The notes under the pieces are model-generated. The model saw nothing but the letters and a program-made list of their open reading frames with translations, had not been told where the DNA came from and did no database searches. Shown here piece after piece: positions 51,068 to 62,340 of a stretch of 64,000 nucleotides of DNA. Source of the stretch: Phylloscopus collybita (Eukaryota > Chordata > Aves > Passeriformes > Phylloscopidae); assembly GCA_027886175.1 (NCBI GenBank), contig JAJNNQ010000008.1, positions 8,951,501-9,015,500 of the forward strand, written 5' to 3'. The position numbers and the translations under genes were made by a program. Every line of letters begins with the position of its first letter. The stretch's first letter is position 1.

Positions 51068-54000
51068 CTGCAAAACAGAAAACAAAATAAAGTTAAAACC
51101 CTGAAAGCTGAACCCAACAATTACACTTCAATGTTACAGGGAGAGTTTAAAACAACACACAAAATTATTCTAAGTATTCCACATTCCAGTTTTACAGACA
51201 CACAGAATTTGCTGAGGTATATGCAAGTGCTGTTCAGAAAAACAAACCACATGTCTTTTTGAATTTCTTTTTTTTTAACAAACAAGGTTTAGGCAATGAA
51301 GCCCTAACACTTACATCATCACAGGACATATTATATTCTGCCAAAACAGTTCGACATCGGGCTGCTATACTGTGTGGATTGTGTCAAGGAAAGCAGCTAA
51401 CACTTGGACACACAGTAAGGAAAAGCTAAAAAAGCAGTACTAGCATAGGCTTCAACAACTGCAGTAACTACTTTTAACATGATAAATGTCATCAAAGGAT
51501 ACATTGATGGTGCCACCACTCTTTTATGTATTCCAGCAAAGAACAAGCCTATTAGGGTAATACAGCTAATGGTGAAAAATGGGTGATTCCAAAGTGACGT
51601 GAAAAATGATACCTAGGAAAGAAATTAGGTTAGTCCAACTGCATACTTTCTAAAACACACAGAAAGTCACTGCCTAGATCACCTAACTAAAAATAAAATA
51701 CTCTCCTAGCCATTTCCAAGTACTTGTGAACAATTCTTTAGATAAGCATTCAGGGTACAGTATTTTGGCAGGCATTGTCCCAGGACGCTTTCCACAACAA
51801 TTCCAGACAGTTTGAGAGCTTTACTAAAAATCACCTCCCAGTGAGAATGTGTTTAGCCTTTCGGTTTTTAATATCCCACCTGACTGCAGCACCAAGCTAT
51901 GGAACACAGCACATTTGGCATTAGCCTGACCTTACCTTTTGTGTCTCTGGGTCTATTAACCAGTTCCAAGCCCCAGTTGCTGTGCAGACTGACACCACTA
52001 TCAAAATCACTGATGAAGACAAGAATGAGAGTCATAAACATTATATCTCAATCATATTTAAATGCATTTATTTTTCAGCAGCAACTCTTAAACATTTATT
52101 TATTTTCTCATTTCTGAGGGGGAAAAATCTCCCAATTGGAAAGCAAAAATGAAAATATGCAAAGAAACTTATAACATGTGAAACCCTAAGGATTCTGTAC
52201 AAACTTCCTGGACAGAACAAGTACATCTGAAAATCTAAATTCTGTCAAGTAAAAACATCCTGATCCTTCAAAGGAACCAAAGTTATATTTTCAAAAGGAA
52301 GTTGAAAAATACCTATTAAAAGCATAGAGCTTCTTCTCTACGTTATATAAATACTTTCTTTTCAGGGTAACAGGAAGCAAAGTTAACACTGGTTACACAC
52401 CCCACTATAATTAAAACAGAAAGTCCCTCTTTTATGTGAATCACAAAACAAGCAATTTGGGAAAAACATGACCCCTGAATACAATACTAGTTATGCAAAC
52501 CTCATTTAAATATGCTTACAAGTTTCCAGTATTTTTTTTTATTACAACTGACAGAAAATAGAGATTTTGGAAGCCAAATGCATTCCTAAAGTAGGTGTGT
52601 GCAAACTCAGCAGAACTACATATAAATATCCGATTGCTCTGAAACAAGGGGATTTGAGGTGGTGGTAGTGGTGCTTGGTTTTGCTATCTAAGTAGTCATT
52701 CCTTCAGCTCCTTCATTCAAAATCGATCTCTAAGGAGAAAAGATACTATTTTATGTATTCTTTGAGTAGGAAAACTTCAGCAGAGTCTCAAAAGCAAAAC
52801 AAAACAAATTTGTGTTTTTCCACCACAGACCACTGATCTCAAAGCTGGCAGCATATCTGTGGAATTTTTTTGCCTTCCCCCCTCCTTCAAACCTTCCTGC
52901 CATCACAAAGTTGCCTTTATGGCACACTGCTGTAACTTTTTCACCTTCAATATTATAGAAACTATCTCACCTGATCATATTTAGTTTAAGTAACTACAGC
53001 AACTGTCTGGGAAGTCTGAGTCTTGAAGGAAAAAATTCCAGTAACGTAATAGAAACCGAATAAAACAGAAACAAACACAACTTATTGTTTCAGGTATTTC
53101 CAGAATAATTCAGCCTTGAGCCAATTCAATCTTAACCTCATTTTTCTAACTCTTAGTTTATTATCCTGTATTAACTTGTTGTAGACTGTTTGAATGTATG
53201 CCACAAATTTTAAAGCAAGTCTAAATACAAATTATTCTTTGGGCAAACTTAAATGAAGGATACACACTGATAAATCTAACAAGCTTGAAAGACAGACTCC
53301 TGTTTATTCCTTGGAACATCAAACTTACTTCTCCAACGTCCTGTAGCTGGTTGCAAACATGCAATGTATTCAGTAAGTCTTCTTTCAAAAGCTTTGAGAT
53401 CTGGGGATGATGTATATCAAGCATAATTAGATCTTCATCTATTTAGTCATATTTTAAAGTAGAAGATAAAAAGAATCCACTGTTCCCCCATGCACACCCA
53501 GTTCTTAAACAGGCAGAGAAAACCAATGCAATGATCCTTCATATGCAGTAAAAGCCCAGGCATAGTAGCTTTACTCAACTTCAGGTAAAAAGCACAGTTA
53601 ATCTAAAGGCAAAAAACATTCCTACTTACAAAAAAGAAAAATCAATACAGTTGAGAAATCACACTACTTCAGACATCTTTGGAAATAGTGACTTAGTTTA
53701 TAGTAACTTAAATTGCCTCTCAAAACAAACAAAAAAAAAAGTATCACATTTTGAAGTACTAAGTATATCAGGAAAACATTATGTTCTACTATCAATATAA
53801 TGGCATTTTTTAAAAAAAGTTGGCCATTTGCCATTGTTCAAGGGATTATTTGTAGCAGTGTGGCTTTGATGACTTTATATTGTAGAAACTGTGTCACGAT
53901 ATATATACACACATATATGCAAAAAATCCCACAGCAAACACTACTGCAGTGATCCTGTTCCAATCATTATTTTTTAAAAATAGATCTCTCTTCTTATTGC

Positions 54001-55597
54001 TATCATTCTCCCACGGTCTCCACTGAAATTGCTGTTAAATCCATTTCCAGTTGATACTCCTAAGTCTCCAAGGAGCTTTTTCACCTTAAGTCCAGGTTAG
54101 ATTTACACTTCTGTTCATCAAGGTCAATATTTGATAACACTCCAGCTAAAGCTGGAATTCTACCTGGAGTTAAGTTTTAATTAGGATAAACTTAACTTTC
54201 AGCTAAAGTCTCTGTCAGCATCAATATGGAACTTCAACTTCCAACTATATTTATTGCTATATTAGTTATCACAATAGAGCAATTAACGAATAAGCTTAGA
54301 GGAAATAAATCTATTATGATCACTATGAAAGCAATTTTCTACACTGTGAATTTATTCCTAAGTGGTTTGCAGGTGAATTTATGGGGGAAGATTACAGCAT
54401 CTTGACTTCAGCCACAGAACAGCTAACTAGTCTTAATTACTACCAAGAACACGGTAGTTAATGGCCTGTCCTCCACTTCCCTTCTGGGGAAGTTAAACCA
54501 CTACCGGCAATTACAGCTAATTAACTGTTCCCTGACTAGCAGACACCCCTCCAACTAGTCACTGAAGCGAGAGGGGGAACACAAGGCACCACACGAAAAC
54601 CTGTTATTTGAGAAACAGCACCCTGAAGGCGTAAGAACAGGCTATTGACAACAAAGCTCTCAAGAAAACACTCATATAATGCAGGCATCACTAAAACAAC
54701 ATACGAAGAAACTTTTTCAGAAAAAAGAAAATCGAAGTTTTAACTTATTTTCAACTATGCAGTTCTAAGAACCTTCTCTGAGTTGATCCCTTTGGCCGCT
54801 GTGACTAGCAGGGCACACTTCTGGGAACCCTCAGCTTGCACAAGCATAGCAACAAAGCCCTGACAACGCCGGACTATCGCTTTCTGTCGGCATTGCCTAC
54901 TTCTAGCGCCAGCTACAAAACACCTGCTAATTCCAAAACACTGGTCCATTTTGAAAATCTCTACCAGTCTTTGGACACTAAAACCTCCCCCCAGGGTTCT
55001 GACACCCTCTAAGCTGTAACTTCAAGGAACTTGTAACCCAAACCATCCAGTGTCCCCAGACAGGAAGGGGCTATTTGAGGTCGCGTTCTTCAAATGCAAA
55101 AGGAGCCTTGGCTCAGTGTAACGCCTAGTGGGGCTCAAGAGCTGTAAGAAACGCGCCTCACGCAAAAAGCCGTGAGCGGGCAAGGAGCTCGTACAGCACA
55201 AGAGGATCTTCGTAGCTACAGCCGAGCAGCGGCACCGAAAGGGAACCGCGGGCACTCCCTCCTCCCAGGGCAGGCAGCAGCCCCTCAGCACAGGCCCTCC
55301 CGCGGGCCCTGCTCTCCGGGCCGGCCGGGAGCAGCGCAGCCCACCCCGAGCGCAGGACGCCGAGGAGGCCCCGGAACCCCGCCCTAGCTCGCCTGTCTGG
55401 GCCGAGGAGGAGCGCCGGGAGCGCGGTGCAGAGGGAGCCGAGGCCTCCCGCGGCCGCTTCGTCCCGCTCCGTAGGGACGGTGCAGCGCGCTCGGGCAGCC
55501 CGGGCGCAGAGCCGGCAGCTCCCGGCGCGCCGAAGAAGCAGCTCCGGGCTCGCTCCGAGCGGCCGCACTCACCCTCAGCCTGGTCCAGGGAGTTCAT
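51026..55597 (-). CDS. CNEP1R1: CNEP1R1 (TMEM188), regulatory subunit of the CTDNEP1 lipin phosphatase (complete, 125 aa)
   Basis: Six coding exons on the minus strand: 55573-55597, 53329-53400, 51936-52009, 51503-51612, 51315-51369, 51026-51067; 378 nt including TAA, 125 aa, the same length as the human protein. CNEP1R1 (yeast Spo7 counterpart) binds and stabilises CTDNEP1 at the nuclear envelope/ER; the complex dephosphorylates lipins and so controls phosphatidate, membrane and triglyceride synthesis (family knowledge). Seen: [20 protein letters not shown] leader, [10 protein letters not shown], transmembrane segment about 33-51 ([18 protein letters not shown]), short loop [17 protein letters not shown], second transmembrane segment about 69-85, then HKRVVAPS and the conserved tail [19 protein letters not shown] to PRPHVQ. 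All junctions are in phase. Its exons are too short to show as long frames. It lies immediately upstream of HEATR3 in the same orientation. Confidence 0.97.
51315..51369 (-). CDS. CNEP1R1: CNEP1R1 exon 5
   Basis: 55 bases: completes Ile94, then [18 protein letters not shown]. Acceptor CACACAG|TATAGC; donor GAT|GTAAGT, phase 0. Confidence 0.96.
51503..51612 (-). CDS. CNEP1R1: CNEP1R1 exon 4
   Basis: 110 bases: [27 protein letters not shown] and HKRVVAPS, the second membrane segment. Acceptor TCCTAG|GTATCA. The donor AAT|GTATCC is weak (no G at +5) but is fixed by the phase-2 join to exon 5 that restores the Ile-Ile of the human protein. Confidence 0.94.
51936..52009 (-). CDS. CNEP1R1: CNEP1R1 exon 3
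   Basis: 74 bases: completes Met33, then [18 protein letters not shown] and DPETQK, the first membrane segment. Acceptor TCATCAG|TGATTTTG; donor AAG|GTAAGG, phase 0. Confidence 0.96.
53329..53400 (-). CDS. CNEP1R1: CNEP1R1 exon 2
   Basis: 72 bases: completes Asp9, then [23 protein letters not shown] and one base of Met33. Acceptor TCCCCAG|ATCTCAAAG; donor GAAGAA-type end AGAA|GTAAGT, phase 1. Confidence 0.96.
55573..55597 (-). CDS. CNEP1R1: CNEP1R1 exon 1
   Basis: 25 bases coding MNSLDQAE plus one base. ATG at 55597-55595, donor GAGG|GTGAGT, phase 1. Lies in the CpG island. Confidence 0.95.
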
Positions 55598-55730
55598 GGC
55601 GGGCGGGCGGAGCGGCGCGCACCGGGCGGAGCACCGAGCACGGCCGTTCCCCGCGGCCCCGCGCACCGCCCCGCCGGCCCGGCCCCGCAACAACGCCCCG
55701 CGCTACTCGCCCGCAGCAAGCGCGCCTCGC

Positions 55731-55735
55731 ATTGG
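55731..55735 (-). promoter_or_regulatory. CNEP1R1: CCAAT box upstream of CNEP1R1
   Basis: AGCCAATG on the minus strand, about 135 bases upstream of the ATG, a typical NF-Y-site context in CpG-island promoters. Confidence 0.55.
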
Positions 55736-58559
55736 CTACCGGCAGGGAAGGGGCGCGGCTCGGCCGGCTCAGTTGGGCGTATTGTCGAACAGCTGTGTTG
55801 AAGTTTATTTATTAAACAGCAGCATCGCGGTTTTTTCTTCTTTTTTGCGCCTCCTGATATCCTCACATGACTTGAGATGGCTGTTCAATATATGCGTCTC
55901 GGCAGAAAAAAAGCGAAAAGAAGATACAATATTCTTCCTTCAAGACAGCCCAGGGTCAACCTCGACACTTGCTGGTTCGGGGGCTTTTCTATCCCCTCCC
56001 ACCCGCAGTCAGCAGCCAGCGCTCCGGCACGGCCGGGCTGCTCGCCCAGGCGCTTGTGAGAGCCAGTGCAGTGCACAGATTTCAAGGCTGCTTTTGAAAA
56101 CAGGTCCAGCAAGACTGGCCTGTGATCTCCTCAGTAGGGCCAGGCAAAGCTCTTACAAGCTACAGGCACGAGCAGTAGGCTGAATATCCTACACAGGCAA
56201 CTTCAATTCATCAGGGTTTCTGTGCAGGAGGATGGCGCTGGGGCACGAAGAGCATCTGTCTCTGGGTGTGGGGCCTGTATCTCTGTTCGAAGGGGTGTGA
56301 GGTGCTTCCACACATCACCCCTGCCCCCATCCCTTGGGCTCCCTCGGCTGCGGGAGCGGTGTGGCCGCAGAGGGATGGCCTTTGTAACAGGGACGAGCAG
56401 CAGCCCTGGTGTCCCTGCTGTGCTGCCAGACCAGGCCCGGCCGTGCTCCGGCGGTACCGATCGCACTCTGGATGGCAACAGCCGAAAGAATGGTCATCCA
56501 AGAGCAGTGCTGAAAGGTTGGGTTTCACTGCCGCTTGCAAGTGTCCCATGGGACATACAGGGATGAGCCATCATGAGCCCACAGCCCTGCCTGCTGCTAG
56601 CCCAGCTGGGCTACAGAGGTAACTGAACTGGTCTGTTTGCTAAATGAAAGCTTTCGGAGCTACTGAGTGACTCGATTAGTGAGCTCCCCAGGGACCCGGG
56701 CTCTCTGCACTGCCATCTGTTTTCAGCTAACTGGTACTGGAGCCTGGATTGTGTTTTGTAGTCCGGTAAGAATTTTGTGTTGTGTAAAGCACAGGCGCTG
56801 CAGTGCTCTTGGGCTTGGGATGTGGTGCAATTTCTCTCCTGTTTTTTAAAAAGAACCTAGAAAATAATGAAAATATGATTTATAGTAAATTTGCTCTCAT
56901 TGTTTTAAGCATAATTACAAAATACTGAATATTCTAGAAATTCATACTCTACTTTTGCTTTGATGATGGCTCCCTGAATGTAAATGATAGCCTATTATTT
57001 CCTTAAGAGTGGTTGAGTCCAGCTTATTATAATTTTGCCTATTTAGTTTACACCAGTTTTGCCAGTGTAATAAACCAGAAGAAACACAATACTGGTGGTG
57101 GTTGGAATTATGTCTGCCATGGGGAAAGGCAGAACACCTCAGTGGTGTTTCTTCTGGCTGTTGACAATGACTATAGCAGATATTAGCACTGGAGTTTCAC
57201 TGAATCAAAGACTGGAGTAAATAGATGTTTACTTCCTTTCTACAACTGCACTCTTGCAGTCTGTAGATCCTTAAATTAATCAGACCCCAGGAAACTGGAT
57301 GCTGCTCTGAAAAAGTGAGCTCTCTGCATAGCCCTTGGAGATTTCCAGCATCCTGAAAGGATCAGAAAGTTGTCATTTGCATTAAGCTATTTATACTTAC
57401 GTGAGCTTGCAGATGTGCAGATCTCCTCTGGTCTTTTAGGTTGCTCCAGCTATTAGGTTTATGTCTGAACAGATACAGATATAATAAAACTGTTTTTTAT
57501 TCAAACTTCAATGATAGTGACACTTAGAAGCTGAACCTACATCAGGAAAAAAAAATCCAAGAGCTATAACCTTTGAGATACTTAAGTAAATTATATTTCC
57601 TTTATTGTTTCGAATGTAAAACTTCTTGGACTGTTAAAAATGTTTTGGGTTCTCCACCCCAATAGCTTTTACTGTCTACTGCATAACTGTTGACTAGCCA
57701 AGATAAATGAGGCAAGGCGATGTAACTGTCATCACACTATAGCTATGACTTAAATAAACTGTTTCTTACGGTTAGTGCATCTGTTAATAACCCTTCATAT
57801 CTTTTTCTGCCAACACCTGTGAAGCCTGAAAATTAACAACCTAAGGAAAAGGGCTTGGTGTACACTTGAATTGCTTCACAAGGCAGAGGTGGTCGGAAGA
57901 ACCATGCTTTGTCAGTTTAGAGTGCTGTCTCAAGTATCTCTTCTCAAGGTGCAAGGGATGCATCTTTCTGAGTTTAGCATCTTTGGTATCTATTTCTGGT
58001 TCTCACAGCTGTACTTGGAGCATAATGTGAGAGCATCTGTTGGCAGCATCTGCTATCAGAGATAATTAGGATGGGTCACTTGTTTCTTAGTTTGATTGCT
58101 TTTCCAGCCTTCTGCATTTTTTAGTCTACATATCCTTTCTTCTACTAATTTTCCCCTGAACAATCCCTCCCACTTAAGGCAACATGATACTTTAGAGATA
58201 CTGTTGTAATGTTTAAGACTGTTACGTATTCAGTCTTTTTGAATTTACTAATCCTGTATTTTTATAAATCTGTTTACTGTAGTAAGTTTGAAAAGTATAA
58301 TCCTAACTTGCATTTAGTGATACAAGGGTAGTGTTAACATGCTTTATATTCCTATTTTAAGTAGATTTTGGAAGCTTAAAGCTTAAAAGTTATCAGGAGA
58401 CTGTCCTTTTTTTTCCTTCATTCTATTCATTTTCCCTGAAAAGTCTTTTACTTATCTACAGTACTGCTGGGGTTTTTCTGTAAGAGATCCATACTCAGGA
58501 CTTCTTGGTTTAGACAACAACAGCAACAACAAAAAAATCCCATCAGAAAACTCCATAAC

Positions 58560-58579
58560 TTTTTTTTTTTTTTTTTTTT
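58560..58579. repeat. Poly-T tract (20 T)
   Basis: Homopolymer in the upstream flank. Confidence 0.75.
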
Positions 58580-58999
58580 AGCAGGCCTATAGGAAATATT
58601 TTAAAGTTTATCCTGGAAGATGAACTCCATGAAATAGATGCATATTCTATAGAAAAGAGAATGCCTTTTGTTAGATATCTGAATGAAGTCCAGAGGATCA
58701 TCTCTACACAATGTAAGTACAGTGTAGAAATACGGATTTTGTGTGTTTGTAATAGTAATAGATTGATGTAATAGAAGATTCATTTTCACTTCTTAGAAGT
58801 GTAGTATAAAACTTGTTCTGCCACATTGAACATGATAAGTTCTGGCTTGAGATGCTATAAATGGTTTGAATTTTGGAATGGAGCAAGATTTTTTATAATC
58901 TGGAATGAGATTTTTTATACTTTTAGATACTTACAGCAGATGTGGTAAAACTTCACCGTTATATGGAATATGATGCAGTTTCTGAGCAAGAAATCGAAT

Positions 59000-59262
59000 C
59001 ACTGCCAGCAATCCAATAAGAATTTGCATTTCTGCTGCTTCAATAATTTGCTATTTGTGAATCAGGCTGTGATAGTTGTGGAAAGTTACTGAACTTGTAG
59101 TGCTGAACTGGCTCTGCATTTACTTACTTACTTACTTACTGTGCTGAATTGGCTTTTGCTTATAAATTAGGCCCAGCCACACCCAGCCACCCCCAGCCCC
59201 TCTGATAACTGAGGACCAGTTGGAATGCAAGGGGATTTATTTCCTGCCAAGTTTACTTACAC
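59000..59262 (+). repeat. Diverged repeat, copy A (unnamed family)
   Basis: Shares ordered blocks with 60625-60827: CTGCTGCTTCAA, CTATTTGTGAA, TAGTGCTGAA(C/T)TG, CCCAG...CCTCTCTGAT-like text, and CAGTTGGAATGCAAGGGG. Copy A also carries a (TACT)n expansion at about 59121-59141 not present in copy B. Family not recognised. Confidence 0.55.
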
Positions 59263-60624
59263 TTATCACAATAAACTCCAACTTCTTGTTCGCTTTTTCA
59301 TCACTTCTTAAAAATAGGATATGGATTCTTGCTCAGTTTTGAACCATTTGTATTCAGCTTTTTCATTTTCTAGTCCTTCCTATTTAGTTCCCCCATAAAG
59401 TCTTCTCAGCCTCTTAATCCCCATGTTCTCCTACACATTGTATTTGGTTTTCTAAAAGCTGTCAGGGAACAGATGTATTCATCTGATTTTGCCTTGTTTT
59501 CAAGGCTGCTTTAGTCCTTCAAATGTCACTCCTGGTATGATAATAGAGTGACAACATTGTCTTCTTTTCCTGACTTTAAGGTTGAAATTCAAGGGTTTAG
59601 AACAAGGACATTTTTCTTTGAAATCTTAGACTTATGCCAAAGACATTACACCGTAAGAATACAGGCTTATAGGGAAACCAAACTGTTTGTTACTAACAAT
59701 GTAGAGAAGCCAAGACTGGAAGCTGGATTTGTTTCATTTCTTTTGGAGGTAGTGGTGTGGAACCTGTGTTGTGGGCAGGCAGACCTTGAGCACTGTTCCT
59801 GTGTGCCTGCCTGGTCATTCCCCAGGGGTATGTCCCCATCTCCCTCCCTGGCTGGCAGCTGCCACCTCTGGGTGGGGCAGCCCTTAGGTGTTCTCACCAG
59901 CTGTGATGGCTGCAGAGCACAGTGGGAGAGGTGGTGGGGCTGAAGCAGCTGCATTCCTGTGGCAGCTTCCTGAGAGCTGGCATCTCATCACTTGTTGGAA
60001 CTGCTCTGCTCACAGCCTGCTTTGTGCCAGACACGGGAGTAGGAGGTTTGTTGGCTTTTGAAATGATGAGCCATGTACACTGCTGGCTTGCCAGGATATG
60101 TTGTATTTCTTGCTGTATTTCGTGTTGTTTCCAACCATCGTTTTGGGCATTTGTTTGTTCAGCCTGAGATCCTATTCACAGCAGCTGCTGTGAGGGTTGT
60201 TTGCATTCAGTTGTCTGCTTGTCCTGTAGGGTTAAAGTTGATACTCCTTTTGCAGAACAAGGATTCCTTCCAGCCTAATAAGTCCTTCTTACGAAAAACA
60301 AACAAAATAACCACAAGCACACAAATCTGGGTATAGTTTTTTTCTCACATAGCTCCATCCTATACCTGCTTCCAGAAGGGCATATCCTTCTGGAATATGG
60401 CAATCCCTCTGTTAAGTAAACTTCCTTTGCTTTTCTCTCTGTAGTATTGCAGCTGTACCAGACAAGTGGGAGATAATTTCTCTTGAGGTTTTTTATTAAT
60501 CGTCTTCTGAGGAAAAACACTGTTTCTAGATAAATACAGAATTTAAATGGATTATTTTTATTTAATTATTTGTTTTCAGGTTATCAGTACCTTTTAAAAC
60601 AAAATCCATTGTTAATGCCCTTAT

Positions 60625-60827
60625 TACTGGCAATCCTGAACCTGCTTTCCTGTTGCTTCAACAAACTGTACTATTTATGAACCTGTAATCATGGAAGTTC
60701 TTATTGAATTCGACCAGACCTATAGTGCTGAATTGAAAAATCAAGCCTGATCCACCTCCAGCCCAGCCTCTCTGATCTCTGAGGGCCAGCTGGAATGCAA
60801 AGGGGGTTTTTTTTCTGCTAAATTTCT
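60625..60827 (+). repeat. Diverged repeat, copy B (unnamed family)
   Basis: Same orientation as copy A, about 1.6 kb away: CTGTTGCTTCAA, CTATTTATGAA, TAGTGCTGAATTG, CAGCCTCTCTGAT and CAGCTGGAATGCAAAGGGG. Direct orientation would fit an old LTR pair, two insertions of one family or a segmental duplication. Confidence 0.55.
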
Positions 60828-62233
60828 ATTCCCTTAATGCAAAAGTCACTTCTAGCTGCTGATGCTTAATGAAGGCACTTGCTGCTGTACACTTTTCAGT
60901 ACCTCTTTACTTAAGGGAAAAATGGATGTAGCAAAAGCTTTAGAAGCATCTTGTGTAAGCAGAATGTTTGCCTTAAAATGTCCCACTGTGGCTGCAAATT
61001 TTTGCTGTGACTGTTGTGATGTCAGTGTACTTCTTTAGGTTTTAGTTAAGCAATGTCAGGAGGAGCTGACTGAGCTGCTCTAAGTGTGTTATAAGGCATT
61101 CAGTAATTCAGGCGAGCCCAAAGAAGGAAATCTGACCTTTTCACATCTCCCTAGAGTTTGTTAATGAAGAGTGGTGAAGAAAAAATAGTACATCACTTCT
61201 AGTTGATATGGCACTCTTAATAAAACAAGTGTGCTGTGAAAATCTAACAAATATGCTTATTTTATCTGTTTAACACTTCGTATTAGTCTAGCTTTTAAAA
61301 GTCTTTTCTGGTAACACATATCTAAACTCATATTCTTACCTTTTCTAGTAGAAATCTTTACAAAATGCACCCTACCTTTAAATCAAGGTGAGAGAAACTT
61401 AAGCAAATAATCATATTTAATTTAGTAGCTTAACCAAGTAGTGATGCAGATTCATTATGCAAAAATTGCCTGAATAGAACTGTATAAATATGCTGTACTT
61501 TTAGTCTTTGGTATGCTGTGTATATATTTTGGAGATCCCCCAAAATTGGAAGGTGGCTTCTGTTGGAGATAGACAAGCAAGCTTGTCTGATGACTTTGGT
61601 GTATATCTATTGTGGGTATATTTTCAACATGGCTTTAAAAATATTTAGGGAGGATGTTTTGTAACACAGGTGAAAAATGTTCCTGGTTAGTCCCTAGTGT
61701 CTGGCTGTAGTCTGGTGGCTTTTCCTAGTGACACTGCCTTCCCTTGGGGTGAGATTTGAGTCCCAGCATCAAAATGGAAGAAAGTTCAGGAGAGAATGCT
61801 ACAAAAGTAATGCTCTGTGGGTTGGAGTAGATCAACGGGTTGCTCTTAGTAGAATAATTCTGAGAAGTTTGCAGCCCATTTTAACCAGCCATGTTTCTTA
61901 TGCATTTTTTACGTCTAACAAATGTCCTCAGGGAAAATGAAAACATGTGGCGGGGGACGGGGGGGGGAACCCCTTGCTTTAAGGGACTGTTTTTATCATT
62001 TTTAGCAGTATGGTTAAGCAGTAAAGTAGTGAAACTTGGTGATGTTCTAATACAGTTTTGAGGTCTGTGCTGTTCCTTAATTGATTTTCCAGTTGGTTGC
62101 AGATGACTACACCAGGGGTGATTGTAGAGAGAAGCTATACACGCTGTTTTACCAACAGATGCAGAAAGAATGAGACACCTTCTGACTGTCATTGCTGCCA
62201 CCAGCAAGGAGGAAAAGTTGTTTTTTTATTAAA

Positions 62234-62340
62234 GGGGTTGGGTTTTTTTGGTTGGTGGGTTTTTGTTTGTTTGTTTGTGGTTTTTTGTTTGTTTGTTTGT
62301 GGTTTTTTGTTGTTGGTGGTGGTTTTTGGGGTTTTTTTTT
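62234..62340. repeat. 107-base G/T-only tract with tandem (GTTT)n
   Basis: Every base on the plus strand from 62234 to 62340 is G or T. It includes two (GTTT)n blocks, each followed by GTGGTTTTTTG, and several GG, GGG and GGGG runs. Confidence 0.85.

Larger units (their letters stand above)
51068..55572 (-). other. CNEP1R1: CNEP1R1 introns 1-5
   Basis: Introns, 5' to 3': 53401-55572, 52010-53328, 51613-51935, 51370-51502, 51068-51314. The beginning of intron 1 (to about 55150) belongs to the CpG island; the rest is AT-rich with no recognised element. Intron 4 is only 133 bases. Confidence 0.85.
55150..55790. promoter_or_regulatory. CNEP1R1: CpG island, CNEP1R1 promoter / exon 1
   Basis: CpG-dense block covering exon 1 and the start of intron 1, with abrupt AT-rich borders. 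A CCAAT box on the minus strand is at 55735-55731. No TATA box evident. Confidence 0.85.

Noticed and set aside
53221..53424. 67-codon minus-strand frame with [10 protein letters not shown]
   Set aside because: It is the wrong frame of CNEP1R1 exon 2 (53329-53400).
55022..55693. 223-codon minus-strand frame containing MNSLDQAEG
   Set aside because: Only the first 25 coding bases are real (CNEP1R1 exon 1). The rest is read-through of intron 1 in the CpG island past a good GTGAGT donor.
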